A DNA stretch of 10,382 nt from CBFDBT01 sp965603115. Its GTDB lineage: Bacteria; Pseudomonadota; Alphaproteobacteria; Sphingomonadales; Kordiimonadaceae. The stretch lies in contig CBFDBT010000091.1 in assembly GCA_965603115.1 (NCBI GenBank), positions 1 through 10,382 of the forward strand, in the 5' to 3' direction. The notes under the pieces were generated by a model. The model searched no databases and was not told where the DNA came from. It worked only from the letters and a program-made list of their open reading frames with translations. How positions within the stretch are numbered: the first letter of the stretch is position 1; every line of letters starts with the position of its first letter. Both the position numbers and the translations under genes were made by a program. Positions 1 through 6,913 of the stretch are shown one piece after another.

Positions 1-415
1 GTGCTGGGGTTGGTACCGTTTCATAATAATTTGTGCGATCAAACCATGTGGTGCCATTCATGCCCGTAACCCCTACATCTTCAAAGGGCTTGAAATATTC
101 TCCATCATAATTTTCAGACCCGTTGAACATTAAATGCTCGAACAAATGTGCAAATCCTGTTTTGCCTTCTGGTTCGTTTTTAGAACCAACATGATACCAG
201 ATATTCACGTTAACAATTGGGGCTTTTCGGTCGGTATGCACAATAACGCGCAGGCCGTTGCTTAGGGTGAATTTTTCGTAAGGTATAGCAATGTCGGCTG
301 CTATTTTAGCGTTTGATGTTGCTGCACTATTATCTTGAGTGGTGCCGCCAGAAGGCCCGCAAGCGGCCAGAGCCAAGCCAAGGACTATGATTGAGACTAT
401 ATTTCTAGATTTCAT
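1..415 (-). CDS. M16-family zinc metallopeptidase lipoprotein, N-terminal part (runs off the window)
   Basis: I translated this myself from the ATG at 415-413; 138 codons are visible and the gene continues past base 1. The protein starts with a lipoprotein signal peptide: short basic start (MKSR), a hydrophobic stretch and the lipobox LALAAC with Cys19 as the expected lipidated residue. A low-complexity linker follows. The M16 (insulinase/pitrilysin) N-terminal domain begins near residue 45 and contains the inverted zinc motif HLFEH (His90, Glu93, His94), followed by FNGSENYDGEYF and GTTWFDRTNYYETVP, both typical of bacterial M16 peptidases. It should be a periplasm-facing, membrane-anchored peptidase that degrades peptides. 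The third zinc ligand lies outside the window. A GGAG Shine-Dalgarno lies at about 425-428 on the minus strand. It is downstream of mmsA in the same direction, but a hairpin terminator separates them, so it is probably a separate unit. Family assignment is secure; substrate is unknown. Confidence 0.93.
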   Translation of the reverse strand, partial: MKSRNIVSIIVLGLALAACGPSGGTTQDNSAATSNAKIAADIAIPYEKFTLSNGLRVIVHTDRKAPIVNVNIWYHVGSKNEPEGKTGFAHLFEHLMFNGSENYDGEYFKPFEDVGVTGMNGTTWFDRTNYYETVPTPA

Positions 416-450
416 CGCCGTTATCTCCTTTTTTTATTTTCAAAGGACAT

Positions 451-500
451 CTTGCCCTCTTTTTATCAAAAGGCAAGAGGGGCGAGCTTTCTCGCCCCTC
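451..500 (-). terminator. Hairpin terminator downstream of mmsA
   Basis: A perfect 10-bp stem GAGGGGCGAG (477-486) / CTCGCCCCTC (491-500) closes a 4-base loop, starting 14 bases past the mmsA stop. Read on the minus strand it is followed by TTGCCTTTTG, a short T-containing tail. A second, weaker hairpin overlaps it: CTTGCC (451-456) pairs with GGCAAG (472-477), with an inner TTTT/AAAA stem. The T run is not ideal, but stem strength and position just after the stop codon support termination of mmsA before the M16 gene. Confidence 0.75.
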
Positions 501-514
501 AATAAACGAAAGTT

Positions 515-2020
515 CTAGTCATTCAGTGTTGGAATATTGAAATCTGCGCCCGCACGAATGCCAGTAGGCCAGCGCGATGTCACAGTTTTTACTTTGGTGT
601 AAAATTTAACACCTTCCATGCCATACTGGTTCGCATCACCAAAGGCTGAGTTTTTCCATCCACCGAAGCTATAAAAAGATAGCGGCACTGGAATAGGCAC
701 ATTAACGCCGACCATGCCAACTTCAACACGGTTTACATACTCGCGTGCGGTATCGCCGTCACGTGTAAAAATGCTGGTACCGTTGCCATATTCATGTTCG
801 CTTGGTTTAGCGATAGCTTCGTCAAATGATTTAACGCGCATGATTTGCAAGGTTGGGCCAAATATCTCATCTTTGTAAGACTTCATATCTGTTGTGACAT
901 TATCGATAAGCGAGCCACCTAGGAAATAGCCATTTTTATGGTCTTCATCATCGTGCACATAATCACGGCCATCAACCACAAGCGTTGCGCCTTCTTCCTT
1001 GGCAAGGCCGATATAACCGCTAACCTTGGCAAAATGTTCTGCGGTAACCAGCGGGCCCATTTCAGCTTCCAAGTCTAGCGACTGGCGAATTTTTAGGGCT
1101 TCAACGCGCGGCTTGAGCATCTCAACCAACTTGTCTGCTACCGCATCACCAACACAAACAGCAACAGATATCGCCATGCAGCGCTCTCCGGCTGAACCAT
1201 AGGCCGCACCCACAAGCGCGTCACAGGTTTGCTCAAGATCAGCATCGGGCATAACAACCATATGGTTTTTAGCGCCGCCCATAGCCTGACAGCGCTTTCC
1301 ACTGGCCGTAGATGTTGAATAAACATGTTTGGCAATTGCAGTGGAGCCAACAAAGCTCACAGCTTTTACGCGTGGATCGGTGCAAAGCGTATCAACCGCT
1401 TCTTTGTCACCATTAACGATATTAAGGACACCGTCTGGCAAACCCGCTTCTTTCCAAAGCTCAGCGTAAAGCATAGTGGCCGATGGATTTTTCTCTGATG
1501 GCTTCATCACCATGGCATTACCGCAAGCAATGGCAACAGCCGACCAACCGGGGATCATGATCGGGAAGTTAAATGGTGTGATAACACCCACCACACCGAG
1601 AGGTTTGCGCATGGAATAAAGATCAATACCACCGGCAACATTATCAGAATATTCACCCTTTTGAAGGTGCGGGATGCCTTGCGCGAACTCAAGCGCATCG
1701 ATGCCGCGCTGCACTTCGCCCTGTGCATCGGTAAACACTTTACCATGCTCTTTTGACAGCGCTTCGGCGAGCTTATCAAGGTCGCGGTACATGAGTTGCA
1801 CCATTGTTTGCACCACACGTCCGCGCTTAACAACTGACGTTGCGCCCCAGCTTTGAGCCGCTTTTTCAGCAACTTCAATGGCGGCCTCAACTTCAGATTT
1901 GCTGGCAAGAGCAACACGGCCAACCTCTTGACCTAGAGACGGGTTAAAAATAGGTCCAAACCGACCAGATGTGCCTTTAACGTCTTTACCACCAATAATA
2001 TGATGTCGTTCGTATGTCAT
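515..2020 (-). CDS. mmsA: CoA-acylating methylmalonate-semialdehyde dehydrogenase
   Basis: A 501-residue aldehyde dehydrogenase of the MmsA/IolA type. The family converts methylmalonate semialdehyde to propionyl-CoA (and malonate semialdehyde to acetyl-CoA) with NAD+ and CoA in the cytoplasm, in valine, beta-alanine, thymine or inositol breakdown. Visible signatures: PFNFPIMIP with the oxyanion-hole Asn151, KPSEKNPSA (173-181), FVGSTAIAKHVY, and GSAGERCMAIS with catalytic Cys281. Arg280 just before the Cys and Arg105 in EVQRGIDALEF match the two arginines typical of MmsA. The usual ALDH general-base region ELGG is replaced by MGGAKNH (248-254), the hallmark of the CoA-dependent subfamily. EIFGP and GWKNSAFGD are also present. 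Length is normal for the family. The start is supported by an AGGAGA Shine-Dalgarno at 2031-2026, seven to eight bases upstream. It is divergent from a LysR regulator that probably controls it. Confidence 0.95.
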   Translation of the reverse strand: MTYERHHIIGGKDVKGTSGRFGPIFNPSLGQEVGRVALASKSEVEAAIEVAEKAAQSWGATSVVKRGRVVQTMVQLMYRDLDKLAEALSKEHGKVFTDAQGEVQRGIDALEFAQGIPHLQKGEYSDNVAGGIDLYSMRKPLGVVGVITPFNFPIMIPGWSAVAIACGNAMVMKPSEKNPSATMLYAELWKEAGLPDGVLNIVNGDKEAVDTLCTDPRVKAVSFVGSTAIAKHVYSTSTASGKRCQAMGGAKNHMVVMPDADLEQTCDALVGAAYGSAGERCMAISVAVCVGDAVADKLVEMLKPRVEALKIRQSLDLEAEMGPLVTAEHFAKVSGYIGLAKEEGATLVVDGRDYVHDDEDHKNGYFLGGSLIDNVTTDMKSYKDEIFGPTLQIMRVKSFDEAIAKPSEHEYGNGTSIFTRDGDTAREYVNRVEVGMVGVNVPIPVPLSFYSFGGWKNSAFGDANQYGMEGVKFYTKVKTVTSRWPTGIRAGADFNIPTLND

Positions 2021-2035
2021 GAAAGTCTCCTAATG

Positions 2036-2131
2036 TGCATGCAATATCTTTATGAATTTAAACGACCCTAGCATATGCATGGATGCAAGTAACTGAGAAT
2101 AAATGCGCAATTCATTGTGCATTTTTGCACA
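2036..2131. promoter_or_regulatory. Divergent mmsA/LysR control region with TGCA half-site array
   Basis: The 130 bases between the two divergent starts contain six TGCA tetramers in three pairs. One pair is TGCATGCA (2036-2043). The other two have the form TGCA-N4-TGCA (2076-2087, with TGCAT-gg-ATGCA as inverted repeat; and 2118-2129, within the perfect inverted repeat TGTGCA-tttt-TGCACA at 2116-2131). The pairs start 40 and 42 bp apart, close to four helical turns, so they fall on one face of the DNA. This arrangement suits a tetrameric LysR regulator bridging its own promoter and that of mmsA. No convincing -35/-10 pair was found for either gene. Binding by the adjacent regulator is inference. 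Confidence 0.5.
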
Positions 2132-2150
2132 TGTGATATATAAGAAGGCT

Positions 2151-3044
2151 ATGTATGACTGGAATGACATAAGGTATTTTCTCGAACTTTCCCGCACCGG
2201 CCGCCTTTCGCAAGCGGCCCAGTGCCTTGGCGTTGACCACACCACGGTATCGCGGCGGATCACAGCTTTGGAAAAATCATTAGAAGTTCGACTGTTTGAT
2301 CGCACGCCTAAGGGCTATGCCCTCACCGAAGAGGGCAGATCAATGGTCGCCCACAGTGAAGCGATGGAGAGCAATTCTCTGGCTTTATTTCGTGAGCTTT
2401 CTGGTCGGGATGCGGCTATGTCCGGCACCGTGCGCCTTGCCACGCCCGAAGCCCTCGGCAGTCAGTTTTTAGCGCGGCGCTGGACCAGTTTTCGTCAAAG
2501 CCACCCCGCCATTGAGCTTGAACTGGTTGCAGAAACGCGGCACCTGTCGCTCTCCAAGCGCGAAGCCGATATCGCAATTTTGCTCGCTCGCCCCAAACGG
2601 GGCCGCCTAGTAGCGCATAAAGCCGCGAGCTATAACTTGAGGCTTTATGCATCACAGTCATATCTCAACAGCCACGCGCCCATTCACCGACTGCGCGACT
2701 TCACAGGGCATGATTTCATCTGGTATGTGGAGGACCTGTTGCAACTGTCAGAACTTCAGCTTTTAGACAAGACCTTTAAGTCGCCCCATGTGGCCTTTCG
2801 CTCCACCAACGTAACAGGTCAGGCCAATGCCGCTGCGGACGGCTTGGGACTTGCGCTCTTGCCCTGCTTTCTCGCCGACGCTATGTCAGAGCTGGTGCCT
2901 GTGTTGCCCGAGAGCATATCTATCGAGCGCGAACTGTGGATTGCAGCCCACGAAGACCTGCGCACCGTCGCGCGCATCGACGCGGTAATACGGTTTTTGT
3001 CCGCCCTGTTTAAAAAAGAACATAAGATGCTATTGGGGAGTTAA
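2151..3044 (+). CDS. LysR-family transcriptional regulator, probable regulator of mmsA
   Basis: A 297-residue LysR-type regulator. The N-terminal winged helix-turn-helix covers residues 1-60: WNDIRYFLELSRTGRLSQAA, then VDHTTVSRRITALE as recognition helix, then LFDRTPKGYALTEEG as wing. The effector-binding domain starts at SGTVRLATPEALG (91-103). I chose the ATG at 2151 because LysR proteins begin right before the WNDIRYF segment. An upstream in-frame ATG at 2103 would add 16 non-family residues and run translation through the TGTGCA/TGCACA inverted repeat. The GAAGG at 2144-2148 is rather close to the chosen start, so translation may be weak. Being divergent from mmsA, it most likely senses a catabolic intermediate and activates mmsA while controlling itself; that is inferred from gene order. 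Its stop codon lies inside a GTTAAATT direct repeat that borders the next element. Confidence 0.9.
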   Translation: MYDWNDIRYFLELSRTGRLSQAAQCLGVDHTTVSRRITALEKSLEVRLFDRTPKGYALTEEGRSMVAHSEAMESNSLALFRELSGRDAAMSGTVRLATPEALGSQFLARRWTSFRQSHPAIELELVAETRHLSLSKREADIAILLARPKRGRLVAHKAASYNLRLYASQSYLNSHAPIHRLRDFTGHDFIWYVEDLLQLSELQLLDKTFKSPHVAFRSTNVTGQANAAADGLGLALLPCFLADAMSELVPVLPESISIERELWIAAHEDLRTVARIDAVIRFLSALFKKEHKMLLGS

Positions 3045-3250
3045 ATTCTGACGTTCAAACGCCACTAAGGCTTTCACGCTCTCGCGTGGCGCGTGGTCAC
3101 GCTTGCCTTGGGGACAAGTTCCCTGCGGAAATAGGCATCAATTCTCCAAGACTAGAACTCCAATCCGAAGCAGCTTGCTGGTGGGGCAAGGCCAAAGGCC
3201 GCCCGTAGCTTCAGCGGAGGAAGCCTAAGTGGCGCCTGAACGGTTAAATT
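3040..3250. other. Structured intergenic element: complementary ends, direct-repeat borders (MITE-like or ncRNA)
   Basis: This stretch between the convergent LysR and pentapeptide genes has no ORF and looks GC-richer than its surroundings. Bases 3052-3075 match the reverse complement of 3219-3242 at 20 of 24 positions plus one G-U pair, giving a long closing stem. Inside are further hairpins: CACGC-tctc-GCGTG (3075-3088), GCGT-ggtc-ACGC (3091-3102), GGGGA-caag-TTCCC with one G-U (3110-3123) and GGCC-aaa-GGCC (3190-3200). GCCTTG (3105-3110) can also pair with CAAGGC (3187-3192). GTTAAATT occurs at 3040-3047 and again at 3243-3250. The direct repeat touches the right inverted end, but there are four extra bases (CTGA) on the left. 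A small non-autonomous mobile element with target duplication, or a roughly 190-nt structured RNA with a long closing stem as in 6S RNA, would both explain it. Orientation is unknown, and no T run marks a transcript end. Confidence 0.55.
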
Positions 3251-3251
3251 A

Positions 3252-4913
3252 TTACTTCCTAAAATAATTCCAGATTCCGTGGCCAACAAAAAAGCCCAGC
3301 GATAGAGTGGTTATTTTATGGGCCAGGGATAAAAACCAAGCTTTTAAGGGCATGGCGTCATAGCCACCGTATAAAAACTGAACAGGGCGCTCGACATCCA
3401 AGTCACTAAACTCGATGAAAGGTATGGCTTGATAAGCTGAAAACTCAAGGGCTATCAGTGCCTCGACAAAAGTAACTTTTGATAAAACCCATTCATGACT
3501 AAAATATATATAGCCTATGGAAAAAAGCGGTATCAAGGCCGCTATCCAAAGTATTGGCCGTATGGCGCTGGTGCCACAGCGAGCAAATATTTCATAAAAC
3601 CACACTTTTAATCGCATCCAGCTTAAAGGCTCCCCACTGTATTTTTTGTGGCGATACTCTTGGCGGAAATATTCCACGACTTTTCCGTGTTGCTGCGTCT
3701 TTTCCGCTATTTCTTTCAACTTACGAAATTTTGCCGAGGCCAGCATATCATGCATATGGGCATGATATTTTATTTCAGATGTCCTCAGGTCAAGTACCTT
3801 TGGCACCTTTAATCCAATGAAATTAGGCACAGGGTGCACCCTGCTGGTCAGGACATAGCTTTCAATAAGCTTTTTAGCTTTCAAGTTATGGGGGTCATCG
3901 GCACTATAATATTTGCTGCTGCCAAACCCAACCTTATCCATCAGCATGCTGCCCTTAACCACCATATGACTAAAATCCGTCTCAAAAGAACTTTGTGATC
4001 GATTTAAAAAATAGGCATTACTAAAGTCTATGTCCCGCTCAGCAATTGAAAAGCTGAAATCGCTACTACAGTGAAACAGCGTATGGTGAAAGATCGCCTG
4101 TTTGTTGAAAGTCACATATGTAAAATCGGCGCCCATGGTAAATATAGTATGGCGGAAATGCGCATCGCCTTTAAAATTCGCCTCTTTAAAACAAGCATTG
4201 CCTGTAAAGGCGGCCATATTAAAGCTCGCTCTTTTGAAAAATTTAGCATCGCTAAAATTAGCATCCTCTGCAAAGGTCGCGATAGAGAAATCGGCCTTAT
4301 CCTTAAATTTTGTACGCAGGAAATAGGCCTGCTTTTCAAAGGCAGCCCGAGAGAATTGCGGTTCCTTAATAAAGGTGGCGCTCGAGAAATAGACATTGTC
4401 TTTAAAGTTTGCTTTTATAAAGACCGCCCCTGCGGCAAATAACGCATTTACAAAGTGGGCTTCTTGATTAATCACCCCCCCTTCAAAGCTCACACGGCCC
4501 GGAAAAATAAACCTTGAGAAATGACCATGGGAAATTTCAAACATACCCTCACGGTCACGCTCCACATCCTGACCAAAGTCAATGCTCCGGTCGAGATACT
4601 CAGGGTCGCCTCGCTTGATTTGCCGCTTGCCATTGCCGAAGAGGTCCGCTTCCCCCTCTTTGATATCGACCAGAAAATCATCTTTGTAGGCCTTGGCCCA
4701 CACGTTCCACTTCAGTTCTCCATCAAAGCTATTAATTTTCTGCGCATCCCCACCATGGGGCTCTGCATTTTCAACTTCATCTTCTCGCCAAATCTGCCAC
4801 CCTGCTTTGGCGCGATCAAGCGGACTTAGGGCGTTTAAGCGCTCAGCTTCGCCAAGCGTGGCCACACTCATTTGCGAGCGCCAGTCGGTGCCAAAAAATT
4901 CCTTTATGTCCAT
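3252..4913 (-). CDS. Membrane-anchored pentapeptide-like repeat protein
   Basis: A 553-residue protein from the ATG at 4913, which reads MDIKEFFGTDW and has an AGAAGG Shine-Dalgarno six bases upstream. An in-frame ATG at 5045 would add 44 residues of unconserved look. Residues 1-150 are polar and unrecognised. Residues 155-286 are 12 consecutive 11-residue units, each a 5-residue xxAxF plus a 6-residue xxxAxF step (for example KEANF-KGDAHF), the phenylalanine-rich register I associate with Pentapeptide_3 proteins; such repeats form a right-handed quadrilateral beta-helix. Residues 396-424 (FRKLKEIAEK...FRQEYRHKK) form a charged amphipathic helix seen in relatives. Residues 451-471 and about 528-548 are likely membrane spans, with a weaker hydrophobic stretch at 480-500 that might be a re-entrant or channel-like segment. 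Function is unknown; a cytoplasmic beta-helix scaffold tethered to the inner membrane is the safest reading. It is divergent from glnK. Confidence 0.85.
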   Translation of the reverse strand: MDIKEFFGTDWRSQMSVATLGEAERLNALSPLDRAKAGWQIWREDEVENAEPHGGDAQKINSFDGELKWNVWAKAYKDDFLVDIKEGEADLFGNGKRQIKRGDPEYLDRSIDFGQDVERDREGMFEISHGHFSRFIFPGRVSFEGGVINQEAHFVNALFAAGAVFIKANFKDNVYFSSATFIKEPQFSRAAFEKQAYFLRTKFKDKADFSIATFAEDANFSDAKFFKRASFNMAAFTGNACFKEANFKGDAHFRHTIFTMGADFTYVTFNKQAIFHHTLFHCSSDFSFSIAERDIDFSNAYFLNRSQSSFETDFSHMVVKGSMLMDKVGFGSSKYYSADDPHNLKAKKLIESYVLTSRVHPVPNFIGLKVPKVLDLRTSEIKYHAHMHDMLASAKFRKLKEIAEKTQQHGKVVEYFRQEYRHKKYSGEPLSWMRLKVWFYEIFARCGTSAIRPILWIAALIPLFSIGYIYFSHEWVLSKVTFVEALIALEFSAYQAIPFIEFSDLDVERPVQFLYGGYDAMPLKAWFLSLAHKITTLSLGFFVGHGIWNYFRK

Positions 4914-4961
4914 ACATGGCCTTCTAAAAAATCGAAATTCATCCCTACCACGCCCAAATAA

Positions 4962-5010
4962 TATTCGCGAGAATAAATTCACAATATAGTGCTGCCCAAA
5001 ATATAGGCAA
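4962..5010 (-). promoter_or_regulatory. Candidate promoter and operator of the pentapeptide gene
   Basis: Read on the minus strand, TTGCCT (complement of 5005-5010) lies 16 bases before TATATT (complement of 4983-4988), a passable sigma-70-like pair. The predicted transcription start falls near 4975, at the edge of a perfect inverted repeat TATTC-gcga-GAATA (4962-4975), which would be well placed as an operator. The leader to the start codon at 4913 would be about 60 bases. The AT-rich setting makes chance matches likely. Confidence 0.35.
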
Positions 5011-5055
5011 TGCCTTTTATTTCTACATATAACACCTAAGGCCAATCTTAGTGGA

Positions 5056-5071
5056 TGTCATTAATATGACA
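5056..5071. promoter_or_regulatory. Palindrome TGTCAT-N4-ATGACA, candidate activator site for glnK
   Basis: TGTCAT (5056-5061) and ATGACA (5066-5071) are perfect inverted repeats with a TAAT spacer. The centre lies about 43 bp before the -24 element of the sigma-54 promoter, near -67 relative to its expected start. It also fits the pattern TGT-N10-ACA known for NifA upstream sites, but it lacks the GCAC/GGTGC core expected of NtrC sites. It could serve an NtrC-like enhancer-binding protein or another dimeric regulator, including one acting on the divergent gene. Confidence 0.4.
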
Positions 5072-5104
5072 ACATAATCAATGTGTTATTAAATTTTACG
5101 AATT

Positions 5105-5119
5105 TGGCACGCACTTTGT
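5105..5119 (+). promoter_or_regulatory. Sigma-54 (RpoN) promoter of glnK-amtB
   Basis: TGGCAC (5105-5110), five bases, then TTGT (5116-5119). This matches the RpoN consensus TGGCAC-N5-TTGC apart from the last base, with the exact 10-base gap between the GG at 5106-5107 and the -12 dinucleotide. The expected start is near 5131, giving a leader of about 47 bases before the glnK ATG. RpoN control of glnK-amtB under nitrogen limitation is well established in proteobacteria, so both motif and context agree. Confidence 0.8.
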
Positions 5120-5177
5120 AATGTAGAGGCGTAACTCACCTGTCACCGCTCGTGACTAACATAGTAAGAGGTTCAGT

Positions 5178-5516
5178 ATGAATTATATAATTGCCATCAT
5201 TAAACCCCACCTTCTCGATGACGTTAGAGACGCATTATCCGAGGCGGGCATTGCAGGGTTAACCGTTTCTGAAGTGCAAGGCTTTGGCCGCCAAAAAGGC
5301 CAATCAGAAATTTATCGTGGCGCTGAATATGAAGTGCATTTTCGTCCCAAAGTGAAAGTTGAAGTGGCTGTGCCTAAAGACATGACCCCAGCTGTCCTTG
5401 AAGCCATCGAAGCCGCTGCCAAAACTGGCCAAATCGGCGACGGCAAAATCTTTGTGCTCGAAGCATCGCAAGCCATCCGCATTCGCACAGGTGAAAGCGG
5501 CGCTGACGCACTTTAA
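5178..5516 (+). CDS. glnK: Nitrogen regulatory PII protein, GlnK type
   Basis: A 112-residue PII signalling protein of full normal length. PII trimers bind ATP/ADP and 2-oxoglutarate in the cytoplasm and report nitrogen status; GlnK docks on AmtB and blocks it when ammonium is plentiful. The diagnostic parts are all there: beta-1 IIAIIKP, the T-loop from GFGRQKG (Gln39, Lys40) through EIYRGAEYEVHF with uridylylation target Tyr51, Lys58 and Lys60, the phosphate-binding TGQIGDGKIFV with Lys90, and C-terminal Arg101 and Arg103. An AAGAGG Shine-Dalgarno sits six bases before the start. The sigma-54 promoter lies directly upstream and amtB begins 34 bases after the stop, the classical glnK-amtB pair; this is why I call it GlnK rather than GlnB. 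Confidence 0.96.
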   Translation: MNYIIAIIKPHLLDDVRDALSEAGIAGLTVSEVQGFGRQKGQSEIYRGAEYEVHFRPKVKVEVAVPKDMTPAVLEAIEAAAKTGQIGDGKIFVLEASQAIRIRTGESGADAL

Positions 5517-5550
5517 TTATAGTCATTATTTCTGATGTAAGGATAATCTC

Positions 5551-6903
5551 ATGAAAAAATATCTAACTCGTTTATTTCTACCCGTGCTAACGCTGGGACT
5601 GATTACAACAACACCAGCCGCAGCTGTCGACGCTGAATCCGTCTATATCTTTAATTCGCTTCTATTCCTGATAGGGGGATTTCTTGTCATGTGGATGGCG
5701 GCTGGATTTGCCATGTTAGAGGCCGGCCTTGTACGCACAAAAAATGTTGGCGACATTTGCCTTAAGAACATTCTTTTATATGCGCTGGCCTGCATCATGT
5801 TTTATGCAGTGGGTTATAATTTAATGTATAGCGGCGTGGACGGCGGCTTTCTTGGAAGCTTTACAGTCTTTGGTGCTGACGATGCAGCAGCACTTGCCGA
5901 AGATGGGGCTTCCTTTGATGGCGGATATTCAGCCGGATCAGACTTTTTCTTCCAAATGGTATTTGTAGCAACCACAGCGTCTATCGTGTCTGGCACAGTG
6001 GCTGAACGCGTTAAACTTTTCCCATTCCTTGGCTTTACCCTAATTCTGGCGGCTATAATTTATCCTATTCAAGGGGCTTGGCACTGGGGCGCGGGCTTCC
6101 TGCACGGTGAAGCCTTTGTGGCTTACGCTGGTGCTGAGTTCCTTGATTTTGCAGGCTCTACTACTGTTCATTCCACAGGCGGTTGGGCGGCACTCATGGG
6201 GGCCATTATACTCGGCCCCCGTTTGGGTCGTTACGGTAAAAATGGGGAAGTTCGCCCAATGCCCGGCTCCAACATGCCGATGGCTACTCTCGGCACGTTC
6301 ATCTTATGGCTCGGCTGGTTTGGCTTTAACGGCGCATCTCAACTAGCCATGGGCTCAGCCTCCGATGTGGTCTCCATCTCCAACATCTTTGTCAACACCA
6401 ACATGGCAGCCGCGGGTGGATGTGTCGTCGCTGCGCTAATGACCAAAGCTATATACAAAAAAGTTGATATCACAATGGTTCTAAACGGTGCGCTAGCTGG
6501 CCTAGTATCCATCACTGCCGAGCCACTAACGCCAAGCATTGGACAGGCCATACTCATCGGTGGTTTTGGCGCGGTTCTCGTTACCTTTGCCGTACCACTG
6601 TTTGACAAGTTCAAGGTCGATGACGTAGTGGGCGCTCTCAGTGTTCATCTCGTATGCGGTATCTGGGGCACCATTGCTGTTGTCTTTACAAATAGTGACG
6701 CCAGCCTGCTCGCGCAGATATCCGGTATTGTCCTTGTCGGGGCTTTTGTCATCACCACATCTGCCATCGCCTGGTACGGCCTTAAATTGACCGTTGGCAT
6801 ACGCTTAAGTGAAGACGAAGAGCTTATCGGCTCAGACGTAGCTGAACTGGGTATGGAAGCCTACCCGGAATTCGGTAGAGGCTCACAAAAGCTCGGGCTT
6901 TAG
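5551..6903 (+). CDS. amtB: Ammonium transporter of the Amt/MEP/Rh family
   Basis: A 450-residue inner-membrane ammonium channel, assembled as trimers. It starts with a cleavable signal peptide (MKKY, hydrophobic core, TPAAA-V near residue 25), as many AmtB proteins do, followed by about 11 membrane spans. Family signatures: WMAAGFAMLEAGLVRTKNV (48-66), SIVSGTVAERVKL, DFAGSTTVHSTGGWAALMGA with Asp199 and the first pore histidine His207, GWFGFNGAS (255-263), and VHLVCGIWGT with the second pore histidine His366. Phe138 and Phe259 align with the outer phenylalanine gate by my reading. The cytoplasmic tail (SEDEELIGSDVAELGMEAYP) is of the type that contacts GlnK. An AAGGA Shine-Dalgarno lies seven bases upstream. 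It is co-transcribed with glnK and, since no strong terminator follows, probably with the porin gene after it. Confidence 0.97.
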   Translation: MKKYLTRLFLPVLTLGLITTTPAAAVDAESVYIFNSLLFLIGGFLVMWMAAGFAMLEAGLVRTKNVGDICLKNILLYALACIMFYAVGYNLMYSGVDGGFLGSFTVFGADDAAALAEDGASFDGGYSAGSDFFFQMVFVATTASIVSGTVAERVKLFPFLGFTLILAAIIYPIQGAWHWGAGFLHGEAFVAYAGAEFLDFAGSTTVHSTGGWAALMGAIILGPRLGRYGKNGEVRPMPGSNMPMATLGTFILWLGWFGFNGASQLAMGSASDVVSISNIFVNTNMAAAGGCVVAALMTKAIYKKVDITMVLNGALAGLVSITAEPLTPSIGQAILIGGFGAVLVTFAVPLFDKFKVDDVVGALSVHLVCGIWGTIAVVFTNSDASLLAQISGIVLVGAFVITTSAIAWYGLKLTVGIRLSEDEELIGSDVAELGMEAYPEFGRGSQKLGL

Positions 6904-6913
6904 ATCAATCTCT

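Noticed and set aside
2103..2150. A 16-residue N-terminal extension of the LysR protein from an upstream in-frame ATG
   Set aside because: LysR proteins start just before the WNDIRYF segment; the extension has no family features and would run through the TGTGCA/TGCACA inverted repeat of the control region.
3040..3250. Integron attC site, because GTTAAAT fits the GTTRRRY core
   Set aside because: The two GTTAAAT copies are in direct, not inverted, orientation, the 5' RYYYAAC partner is missing, the element is longer than usual attC sites, and no cassette array is present.
4071..4442. Plus-strand ORF of 123 codons opposite the pentapeptide gene
   Set aside because: It mirrors the 33-base periodicity of the repeats on the other strand; no start signal and no protein-like features of its own.
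4914..5045. A 44-residue N-terminal extension of the pentapeptide-like protein
   Set aside because: The ATG at 4913 has a good Shine-Dalgarno, and the extension would overlap the candidate promoter and operator; its residues look like translated spacer.
5056..5071. Firm assignment as a NifA binding site
   Set aside because: TGT-N10-ACA is short and occurs by chance in AT-rich DNA; no nif genes are in the window, so only a general activator-site call is justified.
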